NCBI GenBank assembly: GCA_946610835.1
Contig: CAMOCU010000006.1
Location: forward strand, 1 to 14,035
Length of the DNA stretch: 14,035 nucleotides
Reading direction: 5' to 3'
DNA from: an uncultured Clostridia bacterium
GTDB taxonomy: Bacteria; Bacillota; Clostridia; Oscillospirales; Acutalibacteraceae
The notes below the pieces were generated by a model that did not search any database, was not told where the DNA came from, and saw nothing but the letters and a program-made list of their open reading frames with translations. This document shows positions 8,511 through 14,035 of this stretch, one piece after another (the first letter of the stretch is position 1; each line of letters opens with the position of its first letter). A program made the position numbers and the translations under genes.

Positions 8511-9419
8511 TTATCCTTTCCGTTGTTGATAAAGTTCCATCAGTTCATCCTGTGTGATGCGTGCGGACAGCGCGCCGACAGCCGTGACTGCCTTGCCGCC
8601 GGTGATGTTCCCGAACGTCACACAGTCGCGGAACGGATAATCATGGAAAAGACCGTAGCAAAAACCGGCCAGAAACGCATCGCCCGCGCCGGTGCTGTCC
8701 ACATGCCGGAATTGCGAAAAACCAGGGATCGAGAACGCGCCGTCTTCATCCACGCCCACACAGCCGTCCTTGTCTGTTTTGACAACCACGCGCGGAAAAT
8801 GCGCGTGCAGCGCCTGCGCCGCGCTCTGTGCGTCCGCGCACCCGGTCAGGCGCATCGCTTCCTTGCGGTTGGGCGTGTAATAGTCCGCGAGATCGAGCAG
8901 CTTCCCGTATTTTTCAAAACTCAGCGCATCGTCCCAGCCCATGTCGAGCACCATCACGGTGCCTTCCGCGCGCAGACGGCGATACACGTCCAGCATTCCG
9001 CCGGCCGTCATCAAACAGACTTTGGCGCCGTGTGCCATGTCGTAAAACGCCTGCTGCGCCTGCGCGTCCGTTTCCATGCCGCCCTTGCCGTAGGAAATAA
9101 AGCTGCGGTCGTCCGGCAGCAGAACGGCGCTGGTGATGTTGACCGGGATCTGATCGCCATGATACAGATTCAGCGGACGGACGCCGTTTTCGAGGAACTG
9201 AGATTGGGCAAAGGCAGAAAAAAGATCGCTGCCAAGCTCTGTGGCGATCCTTGCAGACACGCCGAGCCGGCCGAGATGAATCAGTGTTGCCGCCAGACCG
9301 CCGCCCAGCTGCAAAGAAAAACGGTCGGTATATATTTCTTCGCCCACGTCCGGCAGACGCGGCATATTTTCATACAGCAGGTCGACGTTGGCCGCCGCTG
9401 CGCCGGCGATAAAACTCAT
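8511..9419 (-). CDS. PfkB-family (ribokinase-like) carbohydrate kinase
   Basis: A 302-residue ATP-dependent kinase of the PfkB/ribokinase family, which phosphorylates sugars, nucleosides or sugar phosphates in the cytoplasm. The N-terminal GGGLAAT block (residues 39-45) occupies the substrate-binding GG signature, though the usual Asn in this signature is absent. The C-terminal signature D241-S-T-G-A-G-D247 supplies the anion hole and the catalytic base Asp247. Length is typical. I chose the ATG at 9417-9419: AGGAGA lies seven bases before it and it overlaps the GH4 stop as ATGA, implying coupling. The ATG at 9425 is in frame but touches the ribosome binding site. Pairing with GH4 suggests that it phosphorylates the imported glycoside or a hydrolysis product; the specific sugar cannot be told. 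Confidence 0.93.
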   Translation of the reverse strand: MSFIAGAAAANVDLLYENMPRLPDVGEEIYTDRFSLQLGGGLAATLIHLGRLGVSARIATELGSDLFSAFAQSQFLENGVRPLNLYHGDQIPVNITSAVLLPDDRSFISYGKGGMETDAQAQQAFYDMAHGAKVCLMTAGGMLDVYRRLRAEGTVMVLDMGWDDALSFEKYGKLLDLADYYTPNRKEAMRLTGCADAQSAAQALHAHFPRVVVKTDKDGCVGVDEDGAFSIPGFSQFRHVDSTGAGDAFLAGFCYGLFHDYPFRDCVTFGNITGGKAVTAVGALSARITQDELMELYQQRKG

Positions 9420-10780
9420 GTCCATTCTCCTATAAACGGCTGATTGTGCGCAAGATACGCGTCCGTCAGCTGTGTTGCCAGACTGTAGCTTGCAACGAGC
9501 GGATGCAGAGTCAACGCCTCAACGGCTCTGGTGCGCGAACGGGTGCGGATGGCTTCGCTCGCGAGCCGTTCATACATCTTGACACGCCGGATCAGTTCCA
9601 GATTTTGTGCATCCACCTGCCCGAATCGGTGCGCAACGGCCTCGCCCTGCACAATGTCGCAGGTGATCTCTACCACATCGCTGTCCTCCAGGCCGTCGAT
9701 TGCGCCCTGATTCGGCACGCACAAAATCATGCTGTCTGCTGTGCCGCTCTGCTCGATTTCGATGAACCGCAGCGCAACGCCCGCATATCCGCCGTCGTCC
9801 TTGCCAAACGGGTCGAAATGCCACGTTGTTTGCCGCCGAATGCCGGACTCCGCCGCCATGTAGTTGTTTTCCCGCTCGCCGTATCCTTCCTCGAAAATTT
9901 CCAGCGCGCGGTCAAAATCGCGTTGAACATCCAGTTCAGAAAGCGCGGCGGTCATGCGGCGGTTGATTTGCGCGATCTGTTCGCCGCGTGTCTGCGGTGC
10001 GCGCAGGATATTGCGAACCGCCTGTTCGCGGTAATAGAAGTAGTACAGATATTCGTTGAGAATGGCGTGCCGTTCGCGCAGCAGCCGCTTTTCAAAATAG
10101 CGCAGATCGGTTTCGGTATAAGCGCGGTCGTTTTCGATCAGTTCATCCAGCACCTCCCTGCCGTTGATGGTGACAGAGCGAAAATAGGACAAGTGATTCA
10201 GACCGTATACTTCGCCGCGTGCGCTGCCCTCCGGTACGCCGTATAGCTTTTCAAACGAGCGCAGCATTCCGCTCGGCGCGTCGCAGATTCCGTATGTAAA
10301 TTCAAAGCCCAAATCGCGCAGCGTTTGCGAAACGACGCCGGCAGGATTGGTAAAAATGAATACTTTGCAGGCAGGCTTTGCATATTTGCGCACAAGCGCG
10401 CAATACTCGGCCAGCGCGGGCACGCTGCGCATAGCGAACGACAGCCCGGCTGCACCGGTTGTTTCCTGCCCGAGCACGCCGAGGTCAAGCGCAATGCGCT
10501 CGTCCCGCACACGCATATCGTCGCCGCCTGCACGGATCGTTGTGATGACATAGTCTGCGCCGCGAATGGCTTCGATTGCGTTGGTCGTGCGGACAAAATG
10601 CAGCGGCGGACAAATCTTCTGCGCAACGATCTCGGCCATCCCGCCGTAGATTTTCAGCTTTTGTGAGTCGTTGTCCATGAAACAAAGCTCAGTAATGTGC
10701 AGCTGCGCCGCTTTTTGTGCAATGCTTTTGGCGAGAAACATCGAGCGTACGCCGCCCCCGCCGATAACAGTCAATTTCAA
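9416..10780 (-). CDS. GH4 family glycosidase, 6-phospho-beta-glucosidase-like clade
   Basis: A 454-residue NAD+- and metal-dependent glycosidase of family GH4, which cleaves by transient oxidation and elimination. Seen: Gly-rich dinucleotide site VIGGGGVRS (residues 5-13); GQETTGAAG (104-112); TNPAG (144-148); GICDAPSG (164-171) with C166; GLNHLSY (193-199) with H196; and NEYLYYFYY (242-250). Cys and His in these places bind the divalent metal, and a Tyr matching Y244 acts as catalytic base, in Thermotoga BglT. The TNPAG and GQETTG motifs favour the 6-phospho-beta-glucosidase clade over MelA-type alpha-galactosidases. The common CNVP here reads CDAP, so specificity may differ. The start is TTG, with AAGGAGA ten bases upstream; no ATG fits. 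No PTS gene is present to supply a phospho-sugar, hence the interest of the adjacent kinase. Confidence 0.95.
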   Translation of the reverse strand: MKLTVIGGGGVRSMFLAKSIAQKAAQLHITELCFMDNDSQKLKIYGGMAEIVAQKICPPLHFVRTTNAIEAIRGADYVITTIRAGGDDMRVRDERIALDLGVLGQETTGAAGLSFAMRSVPALAEYCALVRKYAKPACKVFIFTNPAGVVSQTLRDLGFEFTYGICDAPSGMLRSFEKLYGVPEGSARGEVYGLNHLSYFRSVTINGREVLDELIENDRAYTETDLRYFEKRLLRERHAILNEYLYYFYYREQAVRNILRAPQTRGEQIAQINRRMTAALSELDVQRDFDRALEIFEEGYGERENNYMAAESGIRRQTTWHFDPFGKDDGGYAGVALRFIEIEQSGTADSMILCVPNQGAIDGLEDSDVVEITCDIVQGEAVAHRFGQVDAQNLELIRRVKMYERLASEAIRTRSRTRAVEALTLHPLVASYSLATQLTDAYLAHNQPFIGEWT

Positions 10781-10805
10781 TGAAAAAACGTCTCCTTTTT
10801 GATTT

Positions 10806-10818
10806 GTACGATTCGTAC
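10806..10818. promoter_or_regulatory. 13-bp perfect palindrome ahead of the GH4 gene
   Basis: GTACGATTCGTAC is a perfect inverted repeat (GTACGA, centre T, TCGTAC) in the 47-bp gap between the metallophosphoesterase stop and the GH4 TTG start. It could be an operator or a small mRNA hairpin near the GH4 ribosome binding site. I found no good internal promoter beside it. It has no T-run, so it is not a terminator. Confidence 0.4.
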
Positions 10819-10827
10819 GCGGCTTCC

Positions 10828-12147
10828 TTAGTGCGCCGTGAACGAAAGGGTCAACGGCTTCGAGTAGAAATGGTACGCGCTTTCTGCGCGCACGGTCAAC
10901 GTGTACGTCTGACCCGCCTGAAGCGTATCGGAGCCGATACGCAGATCGGCGGTTTCGTCATCGTCAAATACGAAATAGTCGTTGACAAAATTACCGCGGT
11001 AAACCACGCGCCCTTTGTCATCTTGAATTTTGATGCGGTATTCATGCACAATATAGCCCTGCGGAACAGATGCTTCGTTGAATGAAACGACCCATTCGCC
11101 CGCGTCGTTTCGGGATGCGCGCGCCGTCGTGCCTTCGGCAAACACGGGCGCGGCGTCGTGCGCGCGGCTGTTGCGGTAGGTGTAGTTTCGTGTGTTCTGC
11201 ACGTCGTCGATGTAATACTCGCAGATATAACGATCGCTCAGCAGATCGTATCCGCGCACGCGCACGCTTCCGTCGTCATCCGCCTCGATCACGCACATCT
11301 GCGCCGCCGGGTCGTACCCGTCCGGGTGGTGGCCGGGCAGGTAATCCTTGTCTGTTTCAAACGTTGCCATCGCGCCGCAGCCGATTGCGGTATAGCTCGT
11401 CTGCAAAATACTGCGCGGGTCGTTGATCGGGTAATGTGAGTGGCCGGAAAAATCCACGACGCGTGCATGTCCGTTCAGCACCAGATTGATTTGCGGATCT
11501 CCCCAGAATGTAGAGCCGTAAACCGTACCCCACGGGTGCGGATGCTGAAAGACAAAAATCGCTTTGCCGTCTGCTTTTTTTTCGGCGGTTTTGATGGAAT
11601 CGGACAGCCAGCGCAGACTGCGCGGCGTAAACGTCCACTCCGTTGCTCCGCGCTCGCCGGAAAAGGAGATGCAGGAAAAGCCGTTGATCTCGGTCACGGT
11701 GTTCGGCTCATGCCCGAAATGACGCAGGAAATATTCGCGGTAATGGTCGTCCTTGAACTCATGATTGCCGTGAATGTTGACAAGCGGCGTTTCGGGGCGC
11801 ACATGCTCGCGCAGCGTCGCGGCATAGTTGGCATAGTCTCCCTTGCCGCCAATGCTTGAAAAATCGCCCAGGCCGAAAAAGCCGTCTACGCCGGCATATG
11901 TTTTGTCGCTGTCAAACAGTGCGTACGACGTGTCGATCGCGTCTGCCACATGGTCGTTGCGATTGTGCGAATCCGTAAACGCAACAAGGCGCACTGTCGG
12001 CACAAAATCCTGCGGCGTTTGCGGCATCGTGTCCGTGATCGTACCGCCCAGCCGCTGCACACCACCGAAAGGCAGTATGATACCCAGCACCATCGACAAG
12101 CCGTACAAAGTTCCGATGATCCATTGAAAAATTTCCGAAAACGGCAT
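10828..12147 (-). CDS. Membrane-anchored calcineurin-like metallophosphoesterase
   Basis: A 439-residue phosphoesterase and the first gene of the leftward operon. Residues 8-30 form one hydrophobic segment, a signal anchor or uncleaved signal peptide, so the catalytic part probably faces outward. All superfamily motifs are present: D59-S-H61, G94-D95, G127-N128-H129-E130, H202 in QHPHP, and G235-H236-S-H238. Residues from about 300 to the end look beta-rich (EWVVSFNEASVP, YTLTVRAESAY), like a fibronectin type III or similar domain. It is distinct in sequence from the enzyme at 65-1507, which lacks the anchor and the canonical GNH. Start: ATG preceded by GGGAGGGG. It probably releases phosphate or cleaves phosphodiesters at the cell surface; the substrate is unknown. 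Confidence 0.93.
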   Translation of the reverse strand: MPFSEIFQWIIGTLYGLSMVLGIILPFGGVQRLGGTITDTMPQTPQDFVPTVRLVAFTDSHNRNDHVADAIDTSYALFDSDKTYAGVDGFFGLGDFSSIGGKGDYANYAATLREHVRPETPLVNIHGNHEFKDDHYREYFLRHFGHEPNTVTEINGFSCISFSGERGATEWTFTPRSLRWLSDSIKTAEKKADGKAIFVFQHPHPWGTVYGSTFWGDPQINLVLNGHARVVDFSGHSHYPINDPRSILQTSYTAIGCGAMATFETDKDYLPGHHPDGYDPAAQMCVIEADDDGSVRVRGYDLLSDRYICEYYIDDVQNTRNYTYRNSRAHDAAPVFAEGTTARASRNDAGEWVVSFNEASVPQGYIVHEYRIKIQDDKGRVVYRGNFVNDYFVFDDDETADLRIGSDTLQAGQTYTLTVRAESAYHFYSKPLTLSFTAH

Positions 12148-12151
12148 ATTT

Positions 12152-12160
12152 TCCCCTCCC
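12152..12160 (-). promoter_or_regulatory. Ribosome binding site of the operon's first gene
   Basis: The minus strand reads GGGAGGGGA here, four bases before the ATG at 12145-12147 when counted from the end of the block. It is a purine-rich site complementary to the 16S anti-SD end and fixes the start of the anchored metallophosphoesterase. Confidence 0.75.
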
Positions 12161-12162
12161 GT

Positions 12163-12184
12163 AGTCTTTTGGTTTAAAAAGACT
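12163..12184 (-). promoter_or_regulatory. Leader hairpin in the 5' UTR of the leftward operon
   Basis: AGTCTTTT (12163-12170) and AAAAGACT (12177-12184) form an 8-bp perfect inverted repeat with a 6-base loop. It lies in the predicted leader RNA, ending two bases before the ribosome binding site. It could stabilise the mRNA, bind a regulator, or modulate access to the ribosome site. It is AT-rich and not followed by a T-run in the sense direction, so not a terminator. Confidence 0.5.
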
Positions 12185-12221
12185 GTTTCTTAAACGCCCC
12201 ATTGGAGAATATAACAAAAAA

Positions 12222-12250
12222 ATTATAACATTTATTTTTTGTTTTGTCAC
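12222..12250 (-). promoter_or_regulatory. Strong sigma-A-like promoter of the leftward operon
   Basis: On the minus strand a -35 GTGACA (12245-12250, five of six consensus bases) is followed by exactly 17 bases and a perfect -10 TATAAT (12222-12227), with TG one base upstream of the -10 (extended -10). Transcription should start near 12215, giving a leader of about 65-70 nt before the ATG at 12147. This is the only good promoter seen for the leftward genes. Confidence 0.82.
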
Positions 12251-12261
12251 CTTTTTTTCAA

Positions 12262-12278
12262 AAAGAATCGTGTTCTTT
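12262..12278. promoter_or_regulatory. Inverted repeat between divergent promoters, candidate operator
   Basis: AAAGAA (12262-12267) and TTCTTT (12273-12278) are a perfect 6+6 inverted repeat with a 5-base spacer. It stands 11 bases from the leftward -35 and one base from the rightward -35. A protein bound here could control both transcripts. No regulator gene lies in the window. Confidence 0.5.
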
Positions 12279-12279
12279 C

Positions 12280-12308
12280 TTGCGTCAGCGTGCAGCACAT
12301 GCTAAAAT
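12280..12308 (+). promoter_or_regulatory. Candidate extended -10 promoter of the rightward gene
   Basis: A weak -35 TTGCGT (12280-12285), 17 bases, then -10 TAAAAT (12303-12308) preceded by TGC, an extended -10. The start of transcription would be near 12315, giving a leader of about 100 nt. The poor -35 next to the inverted repeat at 12262-12278 is compatible with activator dependence. Confidence 0.6.
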
Positions 12309-12325
12309 ACGGGCAGAAACAAATG

Positions 12326-12393
12326 TCCGGAGGCGCTGTGCATCCGGAGATTTTTGAAGTGTCCGCCGGTCAAAAGCCGGTGTGCTGGCACAC
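12326..12393 (+). promoter_or_regulatory. Leader of the rightward gene with short inverted repeats
   Basis: The 100-nt leader holds two small potential hairpins. TCCGGA occurs at 12326-12331 and 12343-12348 and can pair with itself; it is followed by GATTTTT, so a weak attenuator is imaginable. GTGTGC (12380-12385) pairs with GCACAC (12388-12393). The stems are short and no known riboswitch is recognisable. Confidence 0.3.
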
Positions 12394-12399
12394 ACTGCA

Positions 12400-12409
12400 G
12401 AGAAGGGAA
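12400..12409 (+). promoter_or_regulatory. Ribosome binding site deciding the start of the rightward gene
   Basis: The purine-rich block AGAAGGGAAA stands about six bases before the ATG at 12415. It favours this ATG over an in-frame GTG at 12382, which has no such site. Confidence 0.65.
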
Positions 12410-12414
12410 AGACA

Positions 12415-13998
12415 ATGGACAAACAGACACACAGACGATACGGCCATGTTGTGATCGTCGGGCTGGACGGAATGGGCGTTTTTTGCAAAGATACGCCTAC
12501 GCCGCGTATGGACGAAATATTTGCAGCCGGAGCAAAAACCACGTGTGCGGTTGCTTTGTTCCCGACCATCAGCGCGCAAAACTGGGGCGCAATGCTGATC
12601 GGCGCCGATCCGCAGGTGCATGGTCTGACAAACAGTATCATCAGTCAAAAGGAATACACAAACCGGGCGCTGCCGACGATTTTTACCACTGTCCGCCATG
12701 CTTTTCCGGAAAGCGTGCTTTGTTCGGTGAGCAACTGGGAGCCGATCAATCACGGCATTATTGAGCACGACGTCGGCGTGCATCTGGATACAGCAGACGA
12801 CGGCGATTCGACCACGGCGCTGGTCGAGACATGCATCCGCAGAGAAAAACCGGATCTGCTGTTTTTACAGATCGACGATCCGGATGGAGCCGGTCACCGA
12901 TACGGGTATGGTTCCAAAGAGCATCTGGCCTGCATCACAAAGGTCGACGCCATGGTCGGCAGGATTTACGATGCTCTTAACGGGGCAGGGATGCTGGACG
13001 ATACGTTGTTCATGGTCATTACAGATCACGGCGGATTCAAAAACGGACACGGCGGCTACACGGACACGGAAAAATATATCTTTTTTGCGCTTTGCGGCAA
13101 GACAGTGTGCAAAACGGAAAATTTTTTTGCCGCGACCAAGGATGTCAACGCCGTGGTGCGTTATGCGTTCGGACTGGATGTTCCACCGGTTTGTAATGAC
13201 GGATACTCCTCGCAGGTGCCGCAGGGCGTTTTTGCGGATTATGACACACCGTATCAAAAAACGGCCGAGGGCAAGCGGTACGAAATTGCTCCGCAGCCGC
13301 AGCCGCCGCTGCACAGCGAAAAAGGATTGACGGCATTTTTCGACGCGAAGGATATCCGGCTTGCGCTGTTTTTTGAAAACAATGCGGACGACGCGTCGGG
13401 CAACGCTCGTTTTGTCGAGCATGGACACGTCAAATATTATGCCGCGGGCGTGCGCGGCAGCTGCGCGGAGCTTGGTGCGACGGGCGCGCTTGTTTCGCCG
13501 GACGTCCGGTTCGGCACAGAGGATTTTACAATTTGCGCATGGCTCAAGGTGGACGACGCTCCCGGGGCGGAAGCCTATTATTGCGGTACAAAGACCATGA
13601 CAGATTCCGGTCCCGGTTTTATGCTCGGCTTTACGAATTACGCAACATGGCTCGGGATCGAAACATCCGACCCCGCATCTTATCAGGAATTCACGCAGCC
13701 GTATCGGCGCGAGGTTTCCGGCGGATGGCTGCACACGATCTTCGCGTTCCGCCGCCGGCAGTGCGAAATCGACGTGTATCGGAATTTCAAGTGTAAAGAA
13801 ACGATCGTTCTGCCGAAAGAGTTCGCGGACGTTTCCATGGATGCGCTTGCGTTTACCGTCGGTGACGACGCGTCCCGAAAGATCAATACCGGCAACGACG
13901 CGCTGATCTGTTTGGACGATCTGCTGATTTTCGGCAAAGCTTTTACCGCCGCGGACGCCGAAAAGCTTGCCGCATATTATCAGGGAAGCGCTGATTAA
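12415..13998 (+). CDS. Type I phosphodiesterase fused to LamG-like domain
   Basis: A 527-residue protein. Residues 1-290 are an alkaline-phosphatase-superfamily phosphodiesterase paralogous to 5094-6113 and 6146-6981: D18 in GLDGMG, nucleophile S53 in PTISAQNWG, D157 and H161 in DPDGAGHRYG, D204-H205 in ITDHGG, H212 in GHGG. A PQPQPP linker lies near residue 300. From about 310 to 520 comes a concanavalin A-like LamG (Laminin_G_3-type) module, with FTICAWLKVDD, GGWLHTIFAF, and the ending LICLDDLLIFGKAFTAADAE; such modules often bind glycans. Oddly, there is no signal peptide, with either this ATG or the upstream GTG at 12382, although LamG modules usually work outside the cell. The last four codons and the stop lie in the 49-bp repeat, so the original end may have been replaced. 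It is transcribed divergently from the operon. Confidence 0.93.
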   Translation: MDKQTHRRYGHVVIVGLDGMGVFCKDTPTPRMDEIFAAGAKTTCAVALFPTISAQNWGAMLIGADPQVHGLTNSIISQKEYTNRALPTIFTTVRHAFPESVLCSVSNWEPINHGIIEHDVGVHLDTADDGDSTTALVETCIRREKPDLLFLQIDDPDGAGHRYGYGSKEHLACITKVDAMVGRIYDALNGAGMLDDTLFMVITDHGGFKNGHGGYTDTEKYIFFALCGKTVCKTENFFAATKDVNAVVRYAFGLDVPPVCNDGYSSQVPQGVFADYDTPYQKTAEGKRYEIAPQPQPPLHSEKGLTAFFDAKDIRLALFFENNADDASGNARFVEHGHVKYYAAGVRGSCAELGATGALVSPDVRFGTEDFTICAWLKVDDAPGAEAYYCGTKTMTDSGPGFMLGFTNYATWLGIETSDPASYQEFTQPYRREVSGGWLHTIFAFRRRQCEIDVYRNFKCKETIVLPKEFADVSMDALAFTVGDDASRKINTGNDALICLDDLLIFGKAFTAADAEKLAAYYQGSAD

Positions 13999-14032
13999 AT
14001 CGGGGTGTGCGAGGGGACGAGAGATTTTTTCG
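13984..14032. repeat. Right copy of 49-bp terminal inverted repeat
   Basis: The inverted partner of 1-49 (48/49 identical). It begins inside the last codons of the LamG phosphodiesterase, encoding G-S-A-D and the TAA stop, and runs outward to the T6 tract at 14025-14030. The three last bases of the window lie beyond the part that can be compared. Confidence 0.9.
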
Positions 14033-14035
14033 GCA

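Noticed and set aside
6898..8529. 543-codon open frame on the plus strand
   Set aside because: It lies wholly opposite the well-supported 503-residue gene with its own ribosome site and operon spacing; the translation is Cys/Arg/His-rich and domain-free, as expected for an antisense frame in GC-rich coding DNA.
10832..10854. Internal promoter before GH4 (TTGACC as -35)
   Set aside because: The hexamer 17 bases downstream, CTAAGG, is far from TATAAT.
12323..12454. Possible leader peptide (43 codons) in the rightward leader
   Set aside because: There is no ribosome binding site before the ATG and no run of regulatory codons; it overlaps the start of the real gene in another frame.
1..14035. 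Complete linear plasmid or phage with terminal repeats
   Set aside because: No replication, partition, capsid or terminase gene is present; the content is metabolic.

Overview
The window looks like part of a Gram-positive, probably clostridial (Bacillota) chromosome. I base this on strong AGGAGG-type ribosome binding sites, short gaps or overlaps between genes, sigma-A-like promoters, moderately high GC (roughly 55-58% by eye) and the families present: a GPH/MelB transporter, GH4 glycosidase, PfkB kinase and small zinc-ribbon membrane proteins. I cannot name a genus. There is no RNA gene, CRISPR array, transposase or transcription-factor gene.

Layout. A divergent promoter region lies at about 12148-12414. 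Leftward from it runs one long apparent operon, 12147 down to 65, with no convincing internal terminator. In transcription order it encodes: a membrane-anchored metallophosphoesterase (10828-12147); a GH4 6-phospho-beta-glucosidase-like enzyme (9416-10780); a PfkB sugar kinase (8511-9419); an unrecognised 503-residue, possibly glycosidase-like protein (6994-8505); a frameshifted and internally shortened secreted phosphodiesterase (6146-6981); an intact secreted phosphodiesterase (5094-6113); a zinc-ribbon four-TM protein (4131-4997); a membrane-anchored or lipoprotein beta-rich protein (3034-4134); a GPH-family sugar:cation symporter (1524-3041); and a second, cytoplasmic metallophosphoesterase (65-1507). 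Rightward runs one gene, a third paralogous phosphodiesterase fused to a LamG-like domain (12415-13998).

How they may work together (inference). Five phosphoesterase-type genes (three alkaline-phosphatase-superfamily phosphodiesterases and two calcineurin-like enzymes) share a locus with a glycoside symporter, an NAD-dependent GH4 enzyme and a sugar kinase, with no PTS. The simplest reading is a catabolic locus for a phosphate- or phosphodiester-decorated glycoside. Exported phosphodiesterases would trim the substrate, the symporter would import the glycoside, the kinase would phosphorylate it, and GH4 would cleave it. The order and substrate are unproven.

The two window ends carry the same 49-bp sequence in inverted orientation (48/49 identical). 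The right copy supplies the last four codons and the stop of the LamG phosphodiesterase. These could be tips of a flanking insertion sequence (composite transposon or contig breakpoints), a dispersed repeat, or ends of an invertible unit.
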